DNA of 64,000 nucleotides from Actinotalea lenta (GTDB taxonomy: Bacteria > Actinomycetota > Actinomycetes > Actinomycetales > Cellulomonadaceae): contig NZ_JAUQYP010000001.1 in NCBI RefSeq assembly GCF_030586465.1, positions 248,001 through 312,000 on the forward strand, given 5' to 3'. Of this stretch, positions 36,607 to 45,154 are shown piece by piece (the first letter of the stretch is position 1; each line of letters starts with the position of its first letter). The notes beneath the pieces are model-generated. The model did not search any database. It was not told the DNA's origin and saw only the letters and a program-made list of their open reading frames with translations. The position numbers and the translations under genes are program-made.

Positions 36607-37124
36607 CGGACCTGACCGCCGGGCCGAGCACCGAGCCGCGCGCCGGGGGCGGCACCGCCCGACCCGACGCGGCGCTCGCCGACGTCGTGGCCCGTCTGCG
36701 CCGGGCGATGCGCCGCGCCGCACGGTCCGCCGACCCCGACAACCCCCTGGCCGTCGCCCAGCTCGAGCTGCTGTCCTGCGTCGCGGAGAACCCCGGCGCC
36801 CGGCCCGGCGAGGTCGCACGACTGCTACGCCTGGCCCCGAACTCGGTGACCACCCTGGTGCGCGGGCTGCTGCAGCGCCGCCTCATCACCCGCGCCAGCG
36901 GGGGCACCGACCGGCGGACCGTCGCCCTACGTCTCACCGCGGACGGCGCGCACGCCGTGGCGCGTTGGCAGGCCACCAACACCGCGATCCTTCGCCAAGC
37001 GCTGGCCGGGATGTCTCGGCAGCGCCAGGACCTGATCACCGCGGCCCTCCCCGCGCTCCGCGAGCTGGTCGAGGCGGTGGACGCGTCGGCGGACCCCGTC
37101 GACGACCCGGGGGGCGGCACCTAG
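36603..37124 (+). CDS. MarR family transcriptional regulator
   Basis: A 173-residue winged-helix regulator. The helix-turn-helix lies in ARPGEVARLLRLAPNSVTTL, and the wing in RRLITRASGGTDRRTVALRL. Dimerisation helices are at both ends. It is coupled to the MFS exporter gene and most likely represses it until a ligand binds. Paired near-palindromes upstream of the operon are the likely binding site. The HAD phosphatase gene follows after 9 bases and may be read through. Confidence 0.92.
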   Translation: MTDLTAGPSTEPRAGGGTARPDAALADVVARLRRAMRRAARSADPDNPLAVAQLELLSCVAENPGARPGEVARLLRLAPNSVTTLVRGLLQRRLITRASGGTDRRTVALRLTADGAHAVARWQATNTAILRQALAGMSRQRQDLITAALPALRELVEAVDASADPVDDPGGGT

Positions 37125-37133
37125 CCTGGGCTG

Positions 37134-37931
37134 ATGGCGGCACCGCGCGCTCTGCTCATCGACGTCGACGGCGTCCTGGTGGTGTCCTGGCGACCTCTGC
37201 CGGGAGCGGTCGACGCGCTCGCCGCCGTGCGCGAGCAGGTCGGGGTGCGGTTCCTCACCAACACCACGTCGCACACCCGGGCACAGCTCACCGCACTGCT
37301 GCGCGACGCCGGGTTCGACGTCGGCCAGGACGAGGTCGTCACGGTCGCGTCGGCGGTGAGCACCTACCTGCGCCGCAACCACGCGGGGGCCCGGTGCCTG
37401 CTCCTGACCTCCGGGGACATCGCAGCCGACCTGCCCGAGGTACGGATCGTCACCGAACCGCCCGCCGACGTGGTGCTCCTGGGCGGGGCGGGCGAGGAGT
37501 TCAGCTACGACGCTCTGAACACCGCCCTGGCAGCGGTCCTGGACGGAGCCGCTCTGGTGGCCATGCACCGCAACCTGGTGTGGCGCACGGACGCAGGGCT
37601 GCAGCTGGACACCGGTGCCTACCTGGCCGGTCTGGAGGCGGCAGCGGGGGTGCGGGCGACGGTGGTGGGCAAGCCGGAGCCGGCGATGTTCGACGCGGCG
37701 CTGGCCTCGCTCGGCGTCCGTCCCGAGGAGTGCGCGATGGTCGGCGACGACCTGGACACCGACGTACGCGCCGCGCAGGCGCGCGGCATCACCGGGGTCC
37801 AGGTGCGCACGGGCAAGTTCCGCGCGACGCAGCTCGAGGACGGCGGCCCACCACCCCACGTGCTGCTGGACTCCTTCGCCGACGTCCCGCGGTGGCTGCG
37901 CGAGGGCGGGTGGCGGCGCGGGCAGACCTGA
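37134..37931 (+). CDS. HAD-IIA family phosphatase (NagD-like)
   Basis: A 265-residue HAD hydrolase. Motif I is LLIDVDGVLV, with both Asp residues; motif II is FLTNTTSHTR; the conserved Lys lies in VGKPEPAMF; motif IV is MVGDDLDTDV. The large cap between motifs II and III places it in subclass IIA, with NagD and phosphoglycolate-type phosphatases. The substrate is not deducible. It follows the MarR gene closely on the same strand. Confidence 0.9.
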   Translation: MAAPRALLIDVDGVLVVSWRPLPGAVDALAAVREQVGVRFLTNTTSHTRAQLTALLRDAGFDVGQDEVVTVASAVSTYLRRNHAGARCLLLTSGDIAADLPEVRIVTEPPADVVLLGGAGEEFSYDALNTALAAVLDGAALVAMHRNLVWRTDAGLQLDTGAYLAGLEAAAGVRATVVGKPEPAMFDAALASLGVRPEECAMVGDDLDTDVRAAQARGITGVQVRTGKFRATQLEDGGPPPHVLLDSFADVPRWLREGGWRRGQT

Positions 37932-38028
37932 GCGGCCCGGCTGCGCGACCGCGCGGGTCGGCGGCCCGCGTGCGGTGGCACCTTCACTTCGCCTCGGCCC
38001 TGCCGATGAGAGGGGCCGGAGGCGATGA

Positions 38029-39486
38029 ATGACGCAGGCGCACCGGGGGGTGGTTCGGGAGGCGGCGATCGGCGTCGTCGCCCTCCTCGGGCTGCTCGTG
38101 CTGCGGCTGGCGCTCGGCTCGGCCGGTGGCGCGTCCGCCCGCGCCGGCCTCGCCCTGGACGCCGCCGCGGCACTCGCCGTCTGGTTCGCGGCACGCGCCT
38201 CGACCCGCAAGGCGCGCGACGCCCGGAGCCGACGTGCATGGCTGGCCCTGACCGCATACCCGCTCGCCTGGGTCGTCGCGCCCGTGACGTGGCTGCTGGG
38301 CTGGCCCGAGGCGCTGGCGGACGTCGCGCGGGCGCTCGCGATGGCACTGGCCGCGGCCTCGTGGCTGTTCGCCGCGCGGGCCGGGGACCGTTGGTCCCGG
38401 ATGCGGCTGGTCCTGGACGGGGCGCTCGCGGCGGCGACCGCGTTCGTCCTGGGCTGGGGGACGGTCGTGCCGGCCGTCTGGGCGCAGTCCGGTGGCGGCG
38501 CGCAGGGGTTCGCGGCGGTGACGCTGCCGCTCGTGGCGATCTGGCTCGCGGTGCTCGGCTTCGGCATGACGTGGACCGAGCTGCGCAACCGGAGCCGCCT
38601 GATGCCGACGCTGTTCGTGCTCGCCCTGCTGGTCATCGCCGTCTCCGACGTTCGCTGGGCGCTCGGCAGCAGCCCGGTGTGGGCGGTCGCGTGGGGGCTC
38701 TACTGGATCGCGGTGCGCGGGTACGGGGGCACCTCGCCGCGGGCGGCCGTGGTGATCACCCACATCACGCTCACGTACGAGCCGTACGTGCTGGTGCTGC
38801 CCACCGCCGCGGTGCTCGTGGTGGGCGTGGCTCGCGGCACCGGGGCCGCCGAGCCCGCCGTGATGGGTGCGGCCGCGGTCCTGGTGCTGCTCGTCGTGCG
38901 CCAGCACGTGGTCTCCATGGAGAGCCGGGCGTTGCTGATCCGCCTGGAGACCACCGAGAGGCTGCTGCGGCACCAGGCGACGCACGACCACCTCACAGGT
39001 CTTCCCGGACGCGTGGTGCTCTGGGAACGGCTCGAGGCGGCCTCGGCCGAGCGCGGGACGGTCGGCATCCCGGTCGCTGTCGCGTTCGTCGACCTCGACG
39101 GCTTCAAGGACGTCAACGACGTCCACGGGCACGCCTCGGGCGACGCGGTCCTGGTGGAGGTCGCCCGGCGGCTGGGCGCCGCGATCGGCGCGCACGGGGA
39201 CGACGCGCTCGCCGTGCGCATGAGCGGCGACGAGTTCGCCGTGCTCCTGCTGCGCCGCGCGGCACGGGAAGCGCTCGACCTCGCCCACGCGATCCACGAC
39301 GCGCTCCGGGTGCCCATGGCGGTCAACGGGGTGGAGGTCCTGGTCACGGGCAGCGTGGGGCTGGCCTCCGCACCGGAGGGCGAGCTGAACCCGTCGGCCC
39401 TGCTGCGCGCCGCAGACGTCGCGATGTACCGCGCGAAGCGCGCGGGCAACGCGGGCGTGGAGGTGGCGGCGGCCGAGCGCGGCTGA
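38029..39486 (+). CDS. Membrane-bound GGDEF protein
   Basis: A 485-residue protein with about ten hydrophobic helices in residues 10-295, then a short coiled segment (LIRLETTERLLRHQATHD) and a GGDEF domain at about 315-475. The signature is SGDEFAVLLL: the first Gly is Ser, but the catalytic acidic pair is kept, so activity is plausible. DLDGFKDVNDVHGHASGD is intact. The ATG at 38029 is preceded by GGAGG at 6 bases. It converges on the large phosphorylase-like gene. Confidence 0.88.
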   Translation: MTQAHRGVVREAAIGVVALLGLLVLRLALGSAGGASARAGLALDAAAALAVWFAARASTRKARDARSRRAWLALTAYPLAWVVAPVTWLLGWPEALADVARALAMALAAASWLFAARAGDRWSRMRLVLDGALAAATAFVLGWGTVVPAVWAQSGGGAQGFAAVTLPLVAIWLAVLGFGMTWTELRNRSRLMPTLFVLALLVIAVSDVRWALGSSPVWAVAWGLYWIAVRGYGGTSPRAAVVITHITLTYEPYVLVLPTAAVLVVGVARGTGAAEPAVMGAAAVLVLLVVRQHVVSMESRALLIRLETTERLLRHQATHDHLTGLPGRVVLWERLEAASAERGTVGIPVAVAFVDLDGFKDVNDVHGHASGDAVLVEVARRLGAAIGAHGDDALAVRMSGDEFAVLLLRRAAREALDLAHAIHDALRVPMAVNGVEVLVTGSVGLASAPEGELNPSALLRAADVAMYRAKRAGNAGVEVAAAERG

Positions 39487-39507
39487 CGGTCGCGCCCGGC
39501 GCGGCGC

Positions 39508-39528
39508 GGGCGCGCTACGCGCGCGCCC
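39508..39528. terminator. Possible bidirectional hairpin
   Basis: GGGCGCGC at 39508-39515 and GCGCGCCC at 39521-39528 can pair around a 5-base loop. It lies between the stop of the GGDEF gene and the end of the convergent phosphorylase-like gene, overlapping the latter's stop codon. It could limit collision of the two transcripts. Confidence 0.4.
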
Positions 39529-42500
39529 CCGTCACCCGGATCTCCAGGATGTGGCCGGAACGACGGAAGACCTCGGTGCTCACCGCGAGCGGGAGAGTGC
39601 CGCCGTCGTAGTCCGACTCGGACCCGTCGGCCGTGCGCACCCGCACGGCCATGCGCGCGCCACGCTCGTAGATGACGGGCACCTGGCAGAACGTGAAGGC
39701 CAGGCTGCCCGCCGGGAGCTCGACGTCCCGCTGGCGGCCTGCGACGTCGACGAACCGGAACACCGCGGGCTCCGACGTCCACTCCTCCGGGCGCAGCAGG
39801 ACGGGCCGGAAGCAGATGGCGCCGCCCTCCACCCGCAACCCGAGCTCGCCGGCTCGGGTGAGCACCTCTTCCTTGACCTGACCGGTCATCCCTGGCTGAC
39901 GTGCGCCCTTCCCGCCGGGCGTGTGCGAGTACGGATCGACCGGGAACGCGCCGTAGACCTCGGGCGGCTTGCAGTAGCCGAGCCCCTGACGCACGTCCTC
40001 GTACGCGCCGCGCAGCCCGTCGATCGTGCCGGGATCGGCGCCCTCGGCGACCGCGCGCTCGAGCGTCTCCTGAGCCGCGAGCAGGAGCTTGGAGACCATG
40101 TGCCAGTAGATGCTCCCGAGGCCCTCGTAGGCGAAGAAAGAACCCGAGCGACCCGTGAACTCCGAGTGCCGGAAGACCTCCTCGAAGACCTCCAGAAGCG
40201 TCGCGCCGTGCGCCTCGACCTGTGCGGCCAGCCGGTCATCGGTCCCGAGGGGGGCCCGGCGCCGCAGCCGCTCGAGCGCGTCGGCGACGTCCCGGGCGTT
40301 GTGGATCGCGGGCGCGAAGTGGTGGTCGCCCCGGGCGTCGCGGACGACGACGGAGCGATCACCCTCGTGTACGAGGGCGTCGACGAGAGGGCAGCGCGCG
40401 ACCTGCTCCGGGGTGAGGCGGTTCTTCTCCAGGAACCTCGGCAGGTCACGGTCCGGGTAGAGCATGTAGCTGTGCTGGTCGGCCCGGTACAGCGCGCTGC
40501 CGCGCAGCGTCCTGAGCACGTCAAGGGCCTCGGCCGGCGTCAAGAGGCCGGAGGAGAGCGCGGCGACCTGGCCCTCGAGCATCTCCTGGAGACGGCCGAT
40601 CGTCAGACGACCCGGACCGAGCCGCAGGACGTTGTACGAGTGGTACAGCCCGTCGGCCCGGCGGTTCGCGCGCAGGCCGGAGTCGACGTAGGCCAGTACG
40701 AGATCGAGCGCCCCGTGAACCTGAGCGCGGGCGACCGTGACGGACTCACCCGAGACGCCGTGGTAGACGGACTCGCGGTAGTCGCTGCCGGCGGCGCCGA
40801 GCGCGTCGACCACCCGGCGGCGCTCGACGTCGTCGAAGCCGTCCACCGTGCCGGCAGCGTGCTGCTCGAGGACCTCGGCGACCCGGGTGAGCAGGCGCGC
40901 GGCCTCGACACCGACCTCCAGGTCCTCGTCGAGGAGCGGTCGCACCACGCCGAGGTACCGACGCAGGTAGGCGAGCGTGACGACGGACAGGCCACGGCCG
41001 ACGAGCGCGTTGTTGGCGTCGTTCCACTCCGGGCGCTGGGTGTTCATCCAGATGCCGCCCTCGGGGACGAGGTTCACGACCTTCGCGAGCATCAGCACGA
41101 GGAGCTTCTCACCGAGCGTGACCCGCACGAGGTCGCCGTCCGCGCCGTGCACGAGCCTGCCGTCGGCGCCCTCCCTGGCCACCCGGTCCGCGGTCGCCTG
41201 GGCGGCGCTCGCGTCGAACTCGATCGTGGACGACGGATCCTGCACGGTCTGCTCGTAGGACGCGATCCGGTAAGGCACGTCGGCGTGCGTGAACGCCGTG
41301 CGGTTCGTCAGTCGACGCAGCCTCCCGGGGTGGAACCGCTCCGAGGTCTCCAGGAGCTTGGCGAGGTACACGAGCTGGTGATCGCTCCAGTACCCGATGT
41401 TGGCCCACGGGTTGCCCGGCTCGGGCACCTCCCAGTCGATGCCGTCGCGCGAGATCCGGTACGGGTTGTAGCCGTCGGCGGTCGTGGCATCGACGAACAC
41501 CGCGACCATCGACTCGACGTACTCGGGGAAGGACCACGCGAGGGCCTCCCAGTTCTGGAAGATGTCGCGCCAGTTGCCCTGGTAGTCCAGGCTCGGCCGG
41601 CCGTCGGCGTCCCGTAGCGCGATCCGGAAGGCGTTCCAGGGTCGACTCGGGTCGCCGTGCCGGCGGCTGAAGGTCAGGGGGAGGTACTCCCGGCACAACC
41701 GCCACAGGTCGACGTCACCCGAGGCCTCGGCGGCGGCGAGCAGGTCCTCGTGGGAGATCACCGGGGGCAGGGCTGCGAGGTGCTCGGCGCACCGTTGCGC
41801 GGTCCGTGGGCTCCGGGTGCGTACGAAGGCCCGGACGTCGTCGGCCCGGAGCCGGTAGCCGTGCACCGGGACGCCGCCGCGCATCGCGTTGAACAGGACG
41901 TTCGCGCCGTGGTGGGCCGTGGCGATCTCGTCGCCGGTGAGCTGCGCGCCGTCCGCCGACCCGACCAGCACCTCGAGGCCGCGCCGGGTGGACTCGATGT
42001 CGGCCTCCAACCGGGCTGCGAGCCCCTCGGGGTCGGTGAGGTCCTCGCGCAGACCCACGACGTCCGCGGCCGACAGGCCGACGTCGGCCACCACGCGCCA
42101 GGTCCGGCTCACGCCGGGCTCGAGCGTCACTTCCGTGCGGACGAGGTAGGAACCCCGTTCCCCGCGCACCTGGTCCTCGTCGCACACGCTGCCGCCCGCC
42201 CGGAGGGCAGGGAGCTGACGGTCGGACAGGAGGTGGCCCACCCCGGGGAGCCCGACCTGCCAGGCGACGGACGCCTGCAGCGACTCGCTCGCCTCGGCGA
42301 GGTCGGTCAGGGTGGAGTTCAGGTAGTACAGGCCCAGGCCGGTGGGGGCGTCGAGCTCGGCTCGCTTGTAGGCGTCCAGCAGGATGCTCAGCTCGTTCTG
42401 CACCTGGGCGGTCGCACCCGCCGGCAGGAGGTTCCGCAGGCCGTCCAGCACCTCGACCGTCACCGGGTCCTGCGAGGTCGAACCGAGCTGGCACGTGCGG

Positions 42501-42973
42501 ACCACGCCGTACCGGGCGCTGGTCTGCCAGGCGACGCGGAGGCGCAGGCCGAGGTCGGCGCGCGCCTCCTCGAACACGACCGAGGTCCCCAGGAAGTCCT
42601 TGTAGAGGGTCCGTGCGACGGGAGCGTCGCCGGGGCGCAGCTCGGCGAACGGCCGCCACCAGACCGAGGTGCCGTCCGGGCGTCGTACGCGCAGCTCGGT
42701 CAGGCCACCGGTGTGGGCCGCCCCCTCCGCGACCTTGTCCTCCGTGTAGTACGGGAACAGCGCACCGTCGGCGTCCCGACGCCCGGCCGTGAGGCCTCCG
42801 GTGCTCGAGAGGAAGAGCCAGATGTCGCTCGCACCGACGACCGTCATGAGGAACGGAGGAAGGACCTCGTAGGACTCGATCGCGTAGTACCGGCGATCAT
42901 CGAGACCGAGAGCGCTGCCGTCGACGACGGTGTGGCCGACGAGCCGTTCCGGAGCAGCGGTCGGCGAGATCAT
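39515..42973 (-). CDS. Large GH94/GH149/GH161-like glycoside phosphorylase candidate
   Basis: A cytoplasmic protein of 1152 residues with no signal peptide. The N-terminal half has a beta-rich region with SSTGGLTAGRRDADGALFPY, like the N-terminal sandwich of inverting glycoside phosphorylases. The second half looks like an (alpha/alpha)6 barrel: NWRDIFQNWEALAWSFPEYV, NIGYWSDHQLVYLAKLLE and PEWNDANNALVG. The EWND at residues 649-652 resembles the catalytic-loop DWND of GH94. The length suits the beta-1,3-glucan phosphorylase families GH149 and GH161 better than cellobiose phosphorylase (about 820). The divergent LacI gene and palindromic operator support a carbohydrate role. AGAGGAG precedes ATG 42973. 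The exact family is not certain. Confidence 0.65.
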   Translation of the reverse strand: MISPTAAPERLVGHTVVDGSALGLDDRRYYAIESYEVLPPFLMTVVGASDIWLFLSSTGGLTAGRRDADGALFPYYTEDKVAEGAAHTGGLTELRVRRPDGTSVWWRPFAELRPGDAPVARTLYKDFLGTSVVFEEARADLGLRLRVAWQTSARYGVVRTCQLGSTSQDPVTVEVLDGLRNLLPAGATAQVQNELSILLDAYKRAELDAPTGLGLYYLNSTLTDLAEASESLQASVAWQVGLPGVGHLLSDRQLPALRAGGSVCDEDQVRGERGSYLVRTEVTLEPGVSRTWRVVADVGLSAADVVGLREDLTDPEGLAARLEADIESTRRGLEVLVGSADGAQLTGDEIATAHHGANVLFNAMRGGVPVHGYRLRADDVRAFVRTRSPRTAQRCAEHLAALPPVISHEDLLAAAEASGDVDLWRLCREYLPLTFSRRHGDPSRPWNAFRIALRDADGRPSLDYQGNWRDIFQNWEALAWSFPEYVESMVAVFVDATTADGYNPYRISRDGIDWEVPEPGNPWANIGYWSDHQLVYLAKLLETSERFHPGRLRRLTNRTAFTHADVPYRIASYEQTVQDPSSTIEFDASAAQATADRVAREGADGRLVHGADGDLVRVTLGEKLLVLMLAKVVNLVPEGGIWMNTQRPEWNDANNALVGRGLSVVTLAYLRRYLGVVRPLLDEDLEVGVEAARLLTRVAEVLEQHAAGTVDGFDDVERRRVVDALGAAGSDYRESVYHGVSGESVTVARAQVHGALDLVLAYVDSGLRANRRADGLYHSYNVLRLGPGRLTIGRLQEMLEGQVAALSSGLLTPAEALDVLRTLRGSALYRADQHSYMLYPDRDLPRFLEKNRLTPEQVARCPLVDALVHEGDRSVVVRDARGDHHFAPAIHNARDVADALERLRRRAPLGTDDRLAAQVEAHGATLLEVFEEVFRHSEFTGRSGSFFAYEGLGSIYWHMVSKLLLAAQETLERAVAEGADPGTIDGLRGAYEDVRQGLGYCKPPEVYGAFPVDPYSHTPGGKGARQPGMTGQVKEEVLTRAGELGLRVEGGAICFRPVLLRPEEWTSEPAVFRFVDVAGRQRDVELPAGSLAFTFCQVPVIYERGARMAVRVRTADGSESDYDGGTLPLAVSTEVFRRSGHILEIRVTGARA

Positions 42974-43044
42974 GGACGTTCTCCTCTGGCATCAGCGGCG
43001 GGCCCGGCGCCCCGACACGGCCGACGGCCCGGTGTGAGGGTCGC

Positions 43045-43060
43045 GAGAGAGCGCTCTCTC
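43045..43060. promoter_or_regulatory. Perfect 16-bp palindrome, probable LacI-family operator
   Basis: GAGAGAGCGCTCTCTC is an exact inverted repeat with the central GC typical of LacI-family sites. It lies 72 bases upstream of the phosphorylase-like start and 145 bases upstream of the LacI gene, so it could control both. Its core GAGCGCTC matches the centre of known cellobiose-regulator operators in actinobacteria (TGGGAGCGCTCCCA type). Confidence 0.8.
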
Positions 43061-43204
43061 ATCCTGGCACGCCTGCCGTGCGCAGGGCAACGCCACGGTG
43101 CACGCACGCGCGAGTGCAGCGCTCCGACCGGCGCGACCCGAGGTCGAGGGGTGATCTACCATGGCCGCGGCCCGCACGGCCCCCGTTGACCAGAGAGGTC
43201 CGTC

Positions 43205-44260
43205 ATGCCCGCGTCGGCACGACCCCGGCGTCCGAGCCTGGAGGACGTCGCCGCCCGCGCCGGCGTCTCACGCGCGACCGTCTCGCGGGTGGTCAACGGC
43301 GCGACCACCGTGGACTCCACCATCGCCGCCCGCGTCGACCGCGCCGTGCACGAGCTCGGGTACCAGCCCAACCTCAGTGCGCGCGCTCTGGTCAATCGCC
43401 GCACGGACACGCTGGCCCTGATCGCCTCGGAGTCCGACACACGGGTGTTCGGCGATCCGTTCTTCAGCCGCATCGTCCAGGGCGCGACCCTCGAGGCCGG
43501 CGCCGCGGGGATGCAGCTGGTCCTGTTCATGCCGCAGGAGCGGACCGAGCTCGAGCGCGCGGAGCGCTACGTGCGCTCCGGCGCCGTCGACGGAGCGCTC
43601 CTGATCTCCCAGCACGAGGCCGACGTACGACTGCCCGAGACGCTCAGCCGTGCGGGCGTGCCCGTCGTGATTGGCGGACGCCCGTTCAACGAGGACCTCG
43701 ACGTGCCGTTCGTGGACAACGACAACGTCACCGGCGGACGCCTGGCGGCCCGCCGGCTGGTCGCCATCGGCCGGCGCCGGATCGGAACGATCACCGGTTC
43801 CAAGGACATGACCGCGGGGATCGACCGGCTCGCAGGTTTCCGCGCCGAGCTCGGCGAGGCATTCCGGCCCGACCTCGTCGAGCAGGGCGAGTTCACCCAG
43901 GACTCAGGCCTGGCCGCGGCCCAGCGGCTGCTGGAGCGCGCACCCGACGTCGACGCCATCTTCGCAGCCTCGGACCTCATGGCCCTCGGGGCGATCCAGG
44001 TGCTCCACCGGACTGGCCGCCGCGTGCCCGAGGACGTCGCCGTCGTCGGGTTCGACGACATCCAGGTCGCGGCGTCGGCCGCCCCGCCCCTGACCACCAT
44101 TCGCCAGCAGACCGCGCTCCAGGGACGAGCCATGGTGCGCCTCCTTCTGGCGCGCACCCGACCGGATCTGGAGCTCCCACCGCTGCCCGGGCTCCCCGGG
44201 CCGGCCACCGCCTCCCATCTCGTGCTGCCGGTGGAGCTCGTCGAGCGCGCCTCGGCCTGA
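43205..44260 (+). CDS. LacI family transcriptional regulator
   Basis: A 351-residue repressor. The N-terminal helix-turn-helix is LEDVAARAGVSRATVSRVVN (about residues 12-31), followed by the hinge helix (NLSARALVNRRTDTLALIAS). The ligand-binding domain shows FFSRIVQGATLEAGAAGMQL, VDGALLISQHE and DAIFAASDLMALGAIQVLHR. The end, VVGFDDIQVAASAAPPLTTI, is standard. AGAGAGG lies before the ATG. It is divergent from the phosphorylase-like gene, with a perfect palindrome between them, and probably represses that gene until a sugar binds. Confidence 0.94.
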   Translation: MPASARPRRPSLEDVAARAGVSRATVSRVVNGATTVDSTIAARVDRAVHELGYQPNLSARALVNRRTDTLALIASESDTRVFGDPFFSRIVQGATLEAGAAGMQLVLFMPQERTELERAERYVRSGAVDGALLISQHEADVRLPETLSRAGVPVVIGGRPFNEDLDVPFVDNDNVTGGRLAARRLVAIGRRRIGTITGSKDMTAGIDRLAGFRAELGEAFRPDLVEQGEFTQDSGLAAAQRLLERAPDVDAIFAASDLMALGAIQVLHRTGRRVPEDVAVVGFDDIQVAASAAPPLTTIRQQTALQGRAMVRLLLARTRPDLELPPLPGLPGPATASHLVLPVELVERASA

Positions 44261-44371
44261 GTCGCAACCCGGAGGTCAGGCGTCGGGACCCGTGACCTGA
44301 ATGTTCGCCCTGGCCTGGCCGGGCCGGGTCAGCACCGTGCTTGGTGCGTGATCGGGGCGAGCGGACGCGTC

Positions 44372-44606
44372 TCAGTGTGACAGCGCCGCGCAGGCCGCCG
44401 CCGGGCGGACCGGGCTCGGTGTCGCGGGCACGGTGGGCGCGGGGCCCAGCCTGGTGAGGAACCGACGCAAGGGGTCTTGGGGTAGGGGCGGGGACCAGAG
44501 GAATCCTTGGGCGAGCGTGCAGCCCTGCTCGAGGAGAGCCTCGGCTTGTGCGGGCTGCTCGACTCCCTCGGCGACGACGGTGGCGCCCATGCCTTGGGCG
44601 ATTCCG
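44372..44606 (-). pseudogene. C-terminal remnant of an EAL-domain gene
   Basis: About 78 codons encode the very end of an EAL domain: VVAEGVEQPAQAEALLEQG, then TLAQGFLWSPPLP and a short tail. Everything upstream, including the other catalytic motifs, is missing. The frame breaks at 44604, where an Rhs fragment begins. It is a fragment of a seventh c-di-GMP-related gene in this window, cut by rearrangement. Confidence 0.8.
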
Positions 44607-44673
44607 ACTGCGGGTCGAAGGAGTAGGTCAGGGTGTGGTGCGGGATCACGGCCTTGACCAGGCGCCCGGCGCC
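44604..44673 (-). repeat. 70-bp Rhs fragment identical to 53766-53835
   Basis: These 70 bases match the Rhs gene at 53766-53835 without a mismatch and in the same orientation. In the Rhs frame they encode the part around [15 protein letters not shown]. Here the fragment is stranded between an EAL remnant and a truncated IS3 element, 9.2 kb from its source. This records a duplication or rearrangement linked to the insertion sequence. Confidence 0.9.
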
Positions 44674-45130
44674 CGACTTGCGGCCTCGTAGTACCCCGAC
44701 CTGGAGATCCCCAGCACCCGGCAGGTCAGCGCGACGGGCACCCCGTCGGTCGCCAGCTCTCGAACCAGCCGGGCGGTCATTCTGGGAGCACGTTCTCCCG
44801 GGCGAAGTAGGCGCTGGCCCGCTTGAGGATCTCGTTCTCCATCTCCAGCACCCGGGTCCGCCGGCGCAGCTCGACCAGCTCCTTGCGCTCGGCCGACGTC
44901 AGGCCCTCCCGACGGCCCGCATCGACGTCCTCCTGGGCCATCCACCGCCGCAGGCACGACTCGCTGATACCCAGGTCCTTCGCGATCTTCGCGACCGGCT
45001 GCTGACCGCTACGGGCCAGGTCGACTGCTCGACGCCGGAACTCCGGCGGCTTGGCTGCAGGCACAAGGACCCCTCTCGAAGGTGACATCGTCACCTCAGA
45101 TCAGGTGTCCGGGAAAGCGGGTCAGGCTCC
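44674..45130 (-). mobile_element. Truncated IS3-family insertion sequence
   Basis: The element keeps its upstream end, the first transposase gene and the first 35 or so codons of the second. The orfB remnant starts at ATG 44780 (MTARLVRELATDGVPVALTC, then VLGISRSGYYEAASRAPG) in a different frame overlapping the end of orfA, as in frameshifting IS3 elements. It is cut at 44674, at the junction with the Rhs fragment. The outer end near 45105-45130 contains GGTGTCCGGGAAAGCGGGTC, like an IS3 terminal repeat. Without the orfB catalytic core it cannot transpose alone. Confidence 0.8.
44777..45088 (-). CDS. IS3-family transposase OrfA
   Basis: A DNA-binding protein of about 103 residues, the first part of an IS3 transposase. 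The helix-turn-helix is DLARSGQQPVAKIAKDLGIS followed by ESCLRRWMAQED. A leucine-zipper helix (LVELRRRTRVLEMENEILKR) precedes the terminal SAYFARENVLPE, which is typical of OrfA. ATG 45088 has GAGG 5 bases upstream. It looks intact, but the partner orfB is truncated. Confidence 0.88.
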   Translation of the reverse strand: MSPSRGVLVPAAKPPEFRRRAVDLARSGQQPVAKIAKDLGISESCLRRWMAQEDVDAGRREGLTSAERKELVELRRRTRVLEMENEILKRASAYFARENVLPE

Positions 45131-45154
45131 CCGGCCTTCGACCTAGACGCTGAC

